Shown in pieces: positions 17,824 through 25,416 of a DNA stretch of 64,000 nucleotides (positions within the stretch are counted from its first letter, which is position 1; each line of letters opens with the position of its first letter). Both the position numbers and the translations under genes were made by a program. Under the pieces are notes generated by a model. It saw only the letters and a list, made by a program, of their open reading frames with translations. It had not been told where the DNA came from and did not search any database. The DNA comes from a virus. The stretch lies in the IMG/VR virus record IMGVR_UViG_3300020810_001156, positions 186,001 through 250,000 of that record, one strand, 5' to 3'.

Positions 17824-19180
17824 GTTAGTTATATTTGATTTGGATGGTGTTCTTGTTGAAGCAAAAAACATCCACTATGATGCACTCAATGAAGCTTTGG
17901 GTGAACAATACGCAATTAGTTGGGCTGAACACCTATCAACTTACGATGGATTAAAAACCAATCAAAAGTTGGAGATGTTGAGTGAGATAAAAGGATTACC
18001 AACCGAACTACACAAAGAGATTTGGGAAGGTAAACAAAAATTGACATTACAAAAGTTGAAAGAGTTAAAACCAAACCAAACTCTACAATCGGTAATGAAC
18101 GCATTGGTTGAGGATGGATACAAAATAGCAGTTTGTTCCAATTCAATCAGAAAGACAGTTTTGACTGTACTTTCAAAGTTGGGTATTATGGAGTTTATGG
18201 ATTACATCATCTCAAACGAAGATGTACAAAACTCTAAACCACACCCTGAGATGTATTGGAGAGCAATCTCAAAGATGGGATGTTTACCATCTGAAACTCT
18301 AATCGTAGAGGATTCACCTTATGGGTTACTTGCAGCATCTCGTTCTAACGCTCATGTGTTGAGAGTTAGAAATCCACAAGAAGTAACCTACACAAACATA
18401 TTTAAAAAATTAACTGAAATAGAAATGGGACAAACAAATGATAAACCAAAATGGGTGGATAATAAGTTAAATGTATTAATTCCAATGGCTGGAGCTGGTA
18501 GTAGATTCCAACAAGCAGGATACACATTTCCAAAACCACTAATTGATGTGGAAGGTAAACCTATGATTCAGGTCGTGGTAGAAAATCTAAACATCGAAGC
18601 AAATTATATCTATGTAGTTCAGAAATCACATAGGGAGAAATTCAATTTGGATACCTTACTTAATCTTATTACTCCTAATTGTAAGATTGTAGAAGTAGAT
18701 GGTATTACCGAAGGAGCAGCTTGTACTGCACTTTTGGCTAAAGAACATATTGATAACGATAATCCATTATTCTTCGCTAACTCAGACCAATTTGTAGAAT
18801 GGGATTCAAATGAGTTCTTCTACAAAATGAATGAGAACGATGCTGATGGTGGTATCCCAACATTCAAAGCAACTCACCCAAAGTGGTCATTTGCTAAGTT
18901 GGATGAAGATGGTTTTGTGACCGAAGTGCAAGAGAAAAACCCAATCTCAGATTTAGCAACAGTGGGTTTCTATTATTGGAAACATGGTTCTGATTTTGTG
19001 AAATACGCTGAAGAAATGATTGAGCAGGATATTAGAGTAAACAATGAATTCTATGTTTGTCCTGTTTACAACAACGCAATTAAAGGTGGATTAAAGGTGA
19101 GAACATTTGATGTACCAAAGATGTGGGGACTTGGAACACCTGAAGATTTGAATAGATACTTAGAGAATTATGGTAAGTAG
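17816..19180 (+). CDS. HAD phosphatase fused to sugar nucleotidyltransferase
   Basis: A 454-residue fusion. Residues 1-205 are a HAD hydrolase: FDLDGVL (7-13, nucleophile Asp), CSNS (107-110) and EDSPYG (165-170). Residues 218-454 are an NTP_transferase: LIPMAGAGSRF (221-231), PKPLIDVEGKPMI (239-251), then FANSDQ, the metal-binding Asp. The two halves would remove a phosphate from and activate a sugar (for example sugar-1,7-bisphosphate to NDP-sugar as in heptose activation), but the sugar is unknown. This pairing is rarely one chain. Confidence 0.88.
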   Translation: MIKLVIFDLDGVLVEAKNIHYDALNEALGEQYAISWAEHLSTYDGLKTNQKLEMLSEIKGLPTELHKEIWEGKQKLTLQKLKELKPNQTLQSVMNALVEDGYKIAVCSNSIRKTVLTVLSKLGIMEFMDYIISNEDVQNSKPHPEMYWRAISKMGCLPSETLIVEDSPYGLLAASRSNAHVLRVRNPQEVTYTNIFKKLTEIEMGQTNDKPKWVDNKLNVLIPMAGAGSRFQQAGYTFPKPLIDVEGKPMIQVVVENLNIEANYIYVVQKSHREKFNLDTLLNLITPNCKIVEVDGITEGAACTALLAKEHIDNDNPLFFANSDQFVEWDSNEFFYKMNENDADGGIPTFKATHPKWSFAKLDEDGFVTEVQEKNPISDLATVGFYYWKHGSDFVKYAEEMIEQDIRVNNEFYVCPVYNNAIKGGLKVRTFDVPKMWGLGTPEDLNRYLENYGK

Positions 19181-19859
19181 TGATAACAAATATACCAAAA
19201 TGCAAAAGGGTGCGTATAGAAGTGGAACTTCTAACCATCCTGAGCATAATGGTAATCCCGATTATTGGAATATTCTTTTAGGTGATTTAAAAGATAGAGA
19301 TAGTTGGGTAAATAAAGTTGGTTTAGATTTTGCTTGTGGTAAGGGTAGAAATGTAACAAATATGTTATCTTTATCCGATTGGAAACGAATTGATGGTATT
19401 GATATCTCAGAAGCTAACATTGTTTATTGTAAGGAAAATTATAAAGGACAAGATAGTGATTGGTATGTAAATAATGGAGTTGATGTATCTCAATTGAAAA
19501 ATAACGAATATGATTTCATCATGTCAACCATCGCACTACAACATATTCCAGTATATGATATCAGAAAATCACTAATAACCGATTTACTTAGAACTTTGAA
19601 ACCAGGTGGAATATTTTCATTCCAAATGGGATATGGTCAGGAAATAAAACCAAATGAAAATAGATATCCATACCACACAAACCATTATGATGCTGGTGGA
19701 ACTAATTCACATTCTGATGTGAGGGTACAAAGTGAATCTGAAATTATAGAAGATTTAACAAACATTGGATTTATCAATATAGAAACATATGTGAGAGATA
19801 CATTCTCAGATAATGGACATCCTCAATGGATATATGTAAAAGCTTATAAACCAGAATAA
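19170..19859 (+). CDS. Class I SAM-dependent methyltransferase
   Basis: A 229-residue methyltransferase. Motif I is LDFACGKGRNVTNML (about 50-64), followed by IDGIDISEANIVYCKENY (motif II), and DFIMSTIALQHIPVYD (motif IV) with LKPGGIFSFQM (motif VI). The layout fits Methyltransf_11-type enzymes that modify small molecules or sugars. It overlaps the preceding fusion gene and abuts the following GT2 gene. Confidence 0.85.
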   Translation: MVSSDNKYTKMQKGAYRSGTSNHPEHNGNPDYWNILLGDLKDRDSWVNKVGLDFACGKGRNVTNMLSLSDWKRIDGIDISEANIVYCKENYKGQDSDWYVNNGVDVSQLKNNEYDFIMSTIALQHIPVYDIRKSLITDLLRTLKPGGIFSFQMGYGQEIKPNENRYPYHTNHYDAGGTNSHSDVRVQSESEIIEDLTNIGFINIETYVRDTFSDNGHPQWIYVKAYKPE

Positions 19860-21089
19860 ATGAAAAGAATAACATTTGTAATACCTTGTAGAAGTAATCT
19901 ACCATATCTACAACAAGCCGTAGGTTCTATTGAAGAACACTATGGTAATTCGCATGATGTGGTAATCTTAGATGATGCATCTGATGATAATAGTTGGAAT
20001 TGGATTACTGAATACTCAGAAGGTAGGGATAATATAATCGCTTATAGAAACGAAGGACCTGATAGAGTTGGACACACTGTATTGTATGATGTTGGTTTTG
20101 ATTTAGCAAAAACCGAAGTAGTATCAATTCTACACTCGGATATGGTGGTAACACCAAACTATGTGGAAAATATGTTGAAACACTTAGAAGTAAAAAAGGT
20201 AGTTTCAGCAACTCGAATTGAACCACCACTTCATCCACCTGGTCCTGAAAAGTATGTACAAAACTTTGGATTAGAAGTAGATGAGTTCTCAGAACAAAAA
20301 GAAAACTTTTTAAACTTCGTATCACAAAAGGAAATAGAAAATGAGGGTAAAGTTACTGATGGTATATTTGCACCTTGGATGATGTACAAAGAAGATTTTG
20401 TTGATATTGGTGGGCATGATTTCTTATTCGCACCAATGGAGTTAGAAGATTCTGATATCTTTAATAGATTTTTTCTAAATGGATACGAGTTGATTCAAAG
20501 TAGAGATGCATTTGTATATCATATGACTTGTAGGGGTAGTAGGTTCAAAGATGGAATTGAAATTGAAAAAGAAATTCCACTACCCGATGGCACAATTTGG
20601 TACAAACCAAAAGATTCCGAAGAGTACACTATTCTAAGACAACACAAATTTAGAGAATGGTGGAGAAAGTGGCATACTGATGTATTACATGATGAATTTA
20701 TGATGCCAATCGTTCCAAGTAGATATGATACTGGATTTATTGTTAAAAATTGTAATACTCAAATTCTATCCATCTTAGAACCTTGGTGTGATACAATCTA
20801 TGTTGATTGTGATTACAAAGCATATGTAGATGCTGAAAACGAAAAATCTGAATATGATATATCGGAATCGGTTAAACCATATGATAATGAAAAGAACAAT
20901 CACATATTGATTTCATTTGATGCAAGTAAATTAACAAATCAACACTTTACTGAATTCATCAAACAATTACCATTCATCATTGAAGAAACTGGTCAAACTG
21001 GTTCATTTAATTGGGATATCTTTCAAATAGATATTATCTCTTTAGAAGAAGTTGATATGATTAAACCACATTTTAAAAATATATTTTAA
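19860..21089 (+). CDS. Glycosyltransferase family 2 with C-terminal extension
   Basis: A 409-residue protein. Residues 1-230 are a GT2 domain: ITFVIPCRSNLPYLQQAV, VILDDASDDNSWNWI, SILHSDMVVTPNYVE (HSD at the DxD position) and MELEDSDIFNRFFL (ED base). Residues about 230-409 form an extension with no recognised domain. The start is one base after the previous stop and the end overlaps the next ATG by one base. Confidence 0.85.
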   Translation: MKRITFVIPCRSNLPYLQQAVGSIEEHYGNSHDVVILDDASDDNSWNWITEYSEGRDNIIAYRNEGPDRVGHTVLYDVGFDLAKTEVVSILHSDMVVTPNYVENMLKHLEVKKVVSATRIEPPLHPPGPEKYVQNFGLEVDEFSEQKENFLNFVSQKEIENEGKVTDGIFAPWMMYKEDFVDIGGHDFLFAPMELEDSDIFNRFFLNGYELIQSRDAFVYHMTCRGSRFKDGIEIEKEIPLPDGTIWYKPKDSEEYTILRQHKFREWWRKWHTDVLHDEFMMPIVPSRYDTGFIVKNCNTQILSILEPWCDTIYVDCDYKAYVDAENEKSEYDISESVKPYDNEKNNHILISFDASKLTNQHFTEFIKQLPFIIEETGQTGSFNWDIFQIDIISLEEVDMIKPHFKNIF

Positions 21090-21967
21090 TGAAAAATAAA
21101 TCAACTTTAGTATGTATGCATGTAATGCCTCAAGAGATAGAGATGTTCATACAACTAATAAATAATTATAAATTATCTCTTAAACATTTAGATGATAGTG
21201 ATGATGTTACTCTAAAAATATCATTAAACTTAAATCCTGAGTTAACGGATTGGGATAATACAAACGTACCTAAAGATGAATTTATCGGTGTTTTTAATGA
21301 TGTTACAAATGATATATCCAATTTAGATAAAGAAATTATAACCGATACTTCTTTGTGGGGAACAACCCAACAAAAAAGAGAAGCTATAAAATTAGATTAT
21401 GACCAATTTATCTTTTGTGATACTGATATAGTTTTACATCAACATCAATTAAAACATCAATTAAATGCAGCTAAACAATTAAATGGTATGTACATACTAT
21501 CACCAGCATTACCAAGATGGTGGGATAAAACATGGGATGTATTGGTATCATCAAATAGGTTAAATGGTGAATTTGGCGAAGCGTTTGAGAAAGAATGTAT
21601 AAAAGATGTACTAACACAAAAATATACCGATTTATCTTTAAGACTGGTTGCACCAATTAAATTTGGTAATGGTATGCACACATTATATTCAAAGGAGTTT
21701 TGGGATTTCATAAAAATACCAGAATCATTTGGTGGATATGGGCCTGAAGATACTTTTGCTATGTATGCATCCCATAACGCTATTGTAAGTAAACAATACC
21801 CAATAAAACAGTATGTATTAGATGGTATCTATATAACTGAAGATTATACTCATAGAATCCCAAGCTTTAACGATAACTTTACTTCTTTTAATAAAAAAGA
21901 TGAATTCTATAAAAAAGCAGAATCTCTCTTTGATAAAGAAATGGATAACTTTTTACAAAGAATCTGA
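21089..21967 (+). CDS. Putative GT-A glycosyltransferase
   Basis: A 292-residue protein, the last of the island. The middle FIFCDTDIVLHQHQL (about 110-124) contains a DxD-type site, followed by YILSPALPRWW and YGPEDTFAMYAS (about 231-242), where Glu-Asp is the likely catalytic base as in GT2/GT-A enzymes. The N-terminal part resembles the opening of GT-A proteins only weakly. Confidence 0.7.
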   Translation: MKNKSTLVCMHVMPQEIEMFIQLINNYKLSLKHLDDSDDVTLKISLNLNPELTDWDNTNVPKDEFIGVFNDVTNDISNLDKEIITDTSLWGTTQQKREAIKLDYDQFIFCDTDIVLHQHQLKHQLNAAKQLNGMYILSPALPRWWDKTWDVLVSSNRLNGEFGEAFEKECIKDVLTQKYTDLSLRLVAPIKFGNGMHTLYSKEFWDFIKIPESFGGYGPEDTFAMYASHNAIVSKQYPIKQYVLDGIYITEDYTHRIPSFNDNFTSFNKKDEFYKKAESLFDKEMDNFLQRI

Positions 21968-21975
21968 TATTTATA
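21966..21975 (+). promoter_or_regulatory. Candidate late promoter motif
   Basis: GATATTTATA just after the last glycan gene, 54 bases before the ATG at 22030. It belongs to a recurring TATATTTATA motif in front of virion-type genes and has no TTTG 20 bases upstream. Confidence 0.4.
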
Positions 21976-22029
21976 CCAAATAAGTTTCATTAATAGGTTA
22001 TAGTAAATTTAATCTAAAAGAAATTTATT

Positions 22030-22257
22030 ATGGCATTTAAAGATATGTTCAAAGACCAAAATGACATCAACGAAAAATCAGTAGTAGGGTTTGCATCATT
22101 CGCAATGATGTGTTTATTTGCAATCGCTGATATAGGTACTGGATTTTTCGGTAAAGATTTAGTTATCCAAGAATTCATTTACAATTCATTCGTAATCATC
22201 ACTCTTGGTTCGTTTGGTATTGCTGAAGTTGGTAAAGTCTTTGGTAAGAAAGAATAA
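22030..22257 (+). CDS. Small two-helix membrane protein (holin-like)
   Basis: A 75-residue protein with two predicted membrane helices (about 18-37 and 48-68), a charged N-terminus and a KVFGKKE tail. Size and topology resemble a class II holin, but no family motif is present. It is a one-gene unit between a TATTTATA motif and a terminator. A protein of similar size and layout is encoded at 61443. Confidence 0.6.
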   Translation: MAFKDMFKDQNDINEKSVVGFASFAMMCLFAIADIGTGFFGKDLVIQEFIYNSFVIITLGSFGIAEVGKVFGKKE

Positions 22258-22265
22258 AACATAAC

Positions 22266-22290
22266 CCCTCTTCGGAGGGTATTGTTTTTC
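22266..22290 (+). terminator. UUCG tetraloop terminator
   Basis: CCCTC (22266-22270), loop TTCG, GAGGG (22275-22279), then a T-rich run. It follows the small membrane-protein stop by 8 bases. Confidence 0.75.
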
Positions 22291-22308
22291 CTTTAAATCA
22301 AAATAGAT

Positions 22309-22318
22309 TATATTTATC
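22309..22318 (+). promoter_or_regulatory. Candidate late promoter motif
   Basis: TATATTTATC, one mismatch from the recurring TATATTTATA, 23 bases before the ATG at 22342 and directly after a terminator. Confidence 0.4.
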
Positions 22319-22341
22319 TTTAGATAACAAAGGTAACTGAT

Positions 22342-22932
22342 ATGGAAAAGTTAAAAAGGTATATCGTTGAAAACTATGATGGACAATTCACTTGGAAACA
22401 ATTAGTAAGTGAAGGAATCCCCAAGTTGTTTTTGAAGATAGAGGCTGTCAAAAAGGAAATTGCAAGATTAGAGGCTGAAAGAAGAGAAGCTGTAAAACCT
22501 TGGAAAACCGAAAAAGACCCAAAAAAGAAAGAAAAAATCCTAAATGTACTTAGAGATTTAACTAAGAAGATTAACGCTAGACAAAAGAATCTAACGCAAA
22601 TGTTAGATATGGAGGAGAAGTATATTTCTCAGATGGCTAAAGATACTGAGTTAGATGCTAAAGCATTTGATGGTGTTTTTGAAGATACTGATTTGGGACA
22701 CCAAGACAATGAACCTGGTATGTTAAGAGCTGATTTAAGTATCATCGAAAGATATGCTGAGGAATTGGGTGAAATGATGAAAGATTTCGATGAAATGAAT
22801 ACTGAAATCGATTTACCTCATTGGTGGCAATCTAAAATCATCAAAGCAAAGGATTACATAGTTGGGGCTAAGCACTATTTAAGAGCTGAGTTAGAAAAAA
22901 CTGACGGTATATTACATAATAAAGATAAATAA
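22342..22932 (+). CDS. Coiled-coil protein, function unknown
   Basis: A 196-residue, highly charged, mostly helical protein. Residues about 30-105 (KIEAVKKEIARLEAERREAV onward) form a probable coiled coil; the rest is helical with an HWWQSKIIKAKDY segment. The short KAFDGVFEDTD stretch resembles DAVFDGVFEDIA in the protein at 52986, a possible distant link. Its position among virion-type genes suggests a structural or assembly role. Confidence 0.6.
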   Translation: MEKLKRYIVENYDGQFTWKQLVSEGIPKLFLKIEAVKKEIARLEAERREAVKPWKTEKDPKKKEKILNVLRDLTKKINARQKNLTQMLDMEEKYISQMAKDTELDAKAFDGVFEDTDLGHQDNEPGMLRADLSIIERYAEELGEMMKDFDEMNTEIDLPHWWQSKIIKAKDYIVGAKHYLRAELEKTDGILHNKDK

Positions 22933-22934
22933 GA

Positions 22935-23249
22935 ATGCAACTAGAATCAATCTACGCAGTAATCATTACTCTTATCACAGTATTGGGTTCAGCAGGAGCT
23001 TGGAGATACTATGAAAAGCGTGCGCAAGAAAAGAAAGAAGAAGATGATTACATCAAAGATGATTGTGCGAAGAGAATAGATAGATTAGAAGAACTCTTAG
23101 AAAGAAGTTCAAGAGAAAAGGATGAACTTAGAGAGAAAATCTTAGAACTTACCAAAGATGTAGCCGAATTGACTATCAAAGTCAAATATCTTGAAATGGA
23201 AAACAAAAGATTATTAGAATTAAACAATCAGATTCTAAATAAATCGTAA
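22935..23249 (+). CDS. Membrane-anchored coiled-coil protein (spanin-like)
   Basis: A 104-residue protein with one N-terminal membrane helix (about 5-22, SIYAVIITLITVLGSAGAW) followed by a long charged coiled coil to the C-terminus. This layout is that of inner-membrane spanin (Rz-like) subunits, which link membranes at lysis; a matching outer lipoprotein is not identified beside it. It follows its neighbour by two bases. Confidence 0.55.
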   Translation: MQLESIYAVIITLITVLGSAGAWRYYEKRAQEKKEEDDYIKDDCAKRIDRLEELLERSSREKDELREKILELTKDVAELTIKVKYLEMENKRLLELNNQILNKS

Positions 23250-23254
23250 AAATA

Positions 23255-23286
23255 TTTGGATTTTTCCAAAAAATTTCGTATATTAG
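23255..23286 (+). promoter_or_regulatory. Promoter, TATATTAG class, with inverted repeat
   Basis: TTTG 23255-23258, exactly 20 bases, TATATTAG 23279-23286. The -33 box is part of the inverted repeat TTTGGA-N4-TCCAAA (23255-23270). Confidence 0.8.
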
Positions 23287-23311
23287 TATGTTTATCAAAG
23301 AACAAGAGGAT

Positions 23312-23845
23312 ATGATAGCTAGAAGTTTATTCACAGAATCAAAAAAACTCAGAGTATTTGATTTCGATGACACACTTGTTTTTACGAATTCTTACATTTA
23401 TGTAAAAACTATTGATGGTAAAGAGAAAAAGTTAACACCTGGTGAATATGCTCTTTACAATGAAAAGCCAGGTGAAGAATACGATTTCAGAGATTTCTAC
23501 TCTGTTCAAGAACCCCAAGAATTAAAAAAGATTACCAAAGTTCTTAAAAGAATAATCAATAAGAACAAAGGAGAGGGTGTATTCATTCTAACCGCAAGAC
23601 CTCAAGCGGTAGATAAGCATGTACAAAGATATTTAAAAGATATTGGTATTAATCAAAAAATACCAGTAATAGGTTTACAATCTAATAACCCAAAAGATAA
23701 ATCAGATTGGGTTGAAAAAAAGATTGATAACGAAGGTTATGATGATGTTTACTTTGCAGATGATTCTATTAAGAATGTTAATCAAATGAAAAAGATGTTA
23801 AGGGGTAAAAATATCAAATGGAGAGTTCAACACATTAAACATTAA
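23312..23845 (+). CDS. HAD-superfamily phosphatase
   Basis: A 177-residue HAD hydrolase. FDFDDTLVF (about 16-24) holds the nucleophile and acid/base Asp pair, ILTARP (about 97-102) is motif II and DVYFADDS (about 146-153) is motif IV. The ATG at 23288 lies only two bases after the promoter -7 box and before the expected transcription start, so the Met at 23312 is preferred. The resulting N-terminus MIARSLFTE-S looks like a capsid-targeting sequence, so it may be packaged. A substrate is not evident; the related phosphatase in T4 is part of Pnk. Confidence 0.8.
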   Translation: MIARSLFTESKKLRVFDFDDTLVFTNSYIYVKTIDGKEKKLTPGEYALYNEKPGEEYDFRDFYSVQEPQELKKITKVLKRIINKNKGEGVFILTARPQAVDKHVQRYLKDIGINQKIPVIGLQSNNPKDKSDWVEKKIDNEGYDDVYFADDSIKNVNQMKKMLRGKNIKWRVQHIKH

Positions 23846-23850
23846 AATCT

Positions 23851-23860
23851 TATATTTATA
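23851..23860 (+). promoter_or_regulatory. Candidate late promoter motif
   Basis: Exact TATATTTATA ending four bases before the ATG at 23865. If it acts like a -7 element the transcript would start at or next to the ATG. Confidence 0.5.
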
Positions 23861-23864
23861 GTAT

Positions 23865-24113
23865 ATGATTAGATTAACCGAAATATTGAACGAAGGAAAA
23901 GAACCTGAAATCATTACTCAATTAAGAGATGTATTGAAGAATGGGTATAAAACTCTTAAAGACCCAAAAAGTGGTAAGAGAATGAAAGTGGATACTTACT
24001 CAGCATCTGCAATCGTTGGTGTATATGATAAATTAAATCCATCTAATCAAGAAAAGTTTGTGAAGCAGGGTTTGTTGGGTATGCAATCATTAGCATTTAA
24101 ATTTATAAAATAA
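23865..24113 (+). CDS. Putative internal virion protein with capsid-targeting N-terminus
   Basis: An 82-residue basic protein starting MIRLTEILNE-G. The first ten residues match the length and pattern of the T4 internal-protein targeting peptide (MKTYQEFIAE-A), which the gp21 prohead protease cuts after Glu. The remaining part is Lys-rich and helical with no recognised domain. It lies four bases after a candidate late motif and begins a set of three such genes. Packaging is an inference from the N-terminus. Confidence 0.6.
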   Translation: MIRLTEILNEGKEPEIITQLRDVLKNGYKTLKDPKSGKRMKVDTYSASAIVGVYDKLNPSNQEKFVKQGLLGMQSLAFKFIK

Positions 24114-24114
24114 A

Positions 24115-24792
24115 GTGATTAAGTTAACTGACATATTAAATGAAGATTGTTGGAAGGGCTACAAACAAATTGGTGGCAAAATGAAGAATGGAAAGATGGT
24201 GCCAAATTGTGTTCCTGAATCGGTTGAAGAAAACTCAATCAATGAAGCTTCAATGACTGTTTCAATTGCAAATGTTGTAGATGAACTTTTTCCAAAGGAA
24301 TTCTTTTGGGTTTATAATCCACAAGATAAAGAAAGAGTAAAATCTGTGATTGGTGATTTGGTTAGAACTCTAAATACTTTCTACAAAAAGCAAGGTATTA
24401 AAGTTAGATTTACAGATTCTAATATTAGAATGAAAATGTACACTAAAGAATCGGCAAGAGAGGATTTAACATCTTCAGAGAGATTAGAACTATATAAGTT
24501 ATACTCAAAGGCGATGAAAGCAATGCCACAATCTCCAAACCAAAAAAAGATTATCAAACAAATTAATGTGTTAAGAACCAAAGCTGGTATGAAACCATTA
24601 AAAGAGGTAACTTTGAATGAGATTGGTATTTTTAATATACAAAGTTACACAAAGGGGATTTTACCTGCAGGATATATGGATACAACAACTCCTCAGAAAA
24701 AAGAAAAATATCGTTCAACAGTTAGAGATTTAATGCAAACATTAAATTCTTTTTGGAAAAGAAATAATATACCATTTAGAGTAAGAAAATGA
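24115..24792 (+). CDS. Putative internal virion protein with duplicated domain
   Basis: A 225-residue protein starting at GTG 24115: MIKLTDILNE-D, the same targeting-like ten residues. Residues 11-34 form a Cys-containing module (DCWKGYKQIGGK...NGKMVPNC). Two homologous segments follow, about 45-104 and 170-225 (RVKSVIGDLVRTLNTFYKK against KYRSTVRDLMQTLNSFWKR). Each is preceded by a cleavage-like site, SINE-A at 41-45 and LNE-I at 167-170. This looks like a small polyprotein that could be cut into two related proteins. Function unknown. Confidence 0.65.
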   Translation: MIKLTDILNEDCWKGYKQIGGKMKNGKMVPNCVPESVEENSINEASMTVSIANVVDELFPKEFFWVYNPQDKERVKSVIGDLVRTLNTFYKKQGIKVRFTDSNIRMKMYTKESAREDLTSSERLELYKLYSKAMKAMPQSPNQKKIIKQINVLRTKAGMKPLKEVTLNEIGIFNIQSYTKGILPAGYMDTTTPQKKEKYRSTVRDLMQTLNSFWKRNNIPFRVRK

Positions 24793-25127
24793 TAAAGTTA
24801 GATGATTTATTACATGATATCGTAAACCATCCACTAAACGAAGATTTGAGAAAGTGGTTTGGTAAAGGAAAGACTGGTTCATCATCTGGTGGTGGTTGGG
24901 ATAGATACGGAACTGATGGACAGAAGTTAGGTAAATGTGGCGATGGTGAAGAAGGTGATGCTTATGCAGCTTGTTTATCTAAAGAAAAGGCAGCTAAGTT
25001 AGGACCTAAAGGTAGAGCTGCATTTGTAAAAAGAAAAAGAGCTGACCAAAAGAAAGCTGGTGATACTAAAAAAGGTGGAAATAGAAAAAAGGGTAAGACA
25101 CCTACCTTTTCAAAAACAGGTGCATAA
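24789..25127 (+). CDS. Basic Gly/Lys-rich protein with capsid-targeting-like start
   Basis: A 112-residue protein starting MIKLDDLLHD, the third consecutive variant of the targeting-like N-terminus. It continues with a Gly-rich GKGKTGSSSGGGWDRYG, a CGDGEEGDAYAAC pair of cysteines, and a strongly basic tail (FVKRKRADQKKAG onward). Gly/Lys-rich Cys modules of this kind are found in several large marine virus proteins, to my recollection. A packaged, nucleic-acid-binding role is plausible. It overlaps the previous gene by four bases. Confidence 0.6.
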   Translation: MIKLDDLLHDIVNHPLNEDLRKWFGKGKTGSSSGGGWDRYGTDGQKLGKCGDGEEGDAYAACLSKEKAAKLGPKGRAAFVKRKRADQKKAGDTKKGGNRKKGKTPTFSKTGA

Positions 25128-25138
25128 TTGTTATTTTA

Positions 25139-25399
25139 ATGGGTAAAAAATTAGTTACTATAAAGGTAATAAAGGGAGATATTAATCGAGCTCTTAAAAA
25201 GTTTAAACGAGCGTGTTTTGATTCTGGACACTTACAAGAACTTAGGGAAAGGCAAACATATACTAAACCTAAAACAGTAAGAAGAACGAAAAAGTTAGAA
25301 GCTATCAGAAGGCAAGAGTGGGAAACTTTAAAAGAAAAGATTGATGGTGGGGATACCTCACTAAAATTATCTCCAAGAAAGAAAAAGAAAAAAAGATAA
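25139..25399 (+). CDS. rpsU: Ribosomal protein bS21
   Basis: An 86-residue bS21 homologue: VTIKVIKGDINRALKKFKRA, then CFDSGHLQELRERQTYTKPK and RRTKKLEA match the bS21 pattern (Arg/Lys-rich helix, ELR-R, Y-KP, RR-K). Cellular bS21 is about 60-70 residues; here a Lys/Arg tail (SPRKKKKKR) is added. bS21 sits on the 30S subunit next to the anti-Shine-Dalgarno region and in Flavobacterium helps to hide it. Phage bS21 genes are known; it could reprogram host ribosomes during late infection. It is set among virion genes. Confidence 0.88.
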   Translation: MGKKLVTIKVIKGDINRALKKFKRACFDSGHLQELRERQTYTKPKTVRRTKKLEAIRRQEWETLKEKIDGGDTSLKLSPRKKKKKR

Positions 25400-25401
25400 G
25401 G

Positions 25402-25411
25402 AATATTTATT
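25402..25411 (+). promoter_or_regulatory. Candidate late promoter motif
   Basis: AATATTTATT, two mismatches from TATATTTATA, ending five bases before the ATG of the fibre-like gene at 25417. Confidence 0.35.
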
Positions 25412-25416
25412 AAGGT

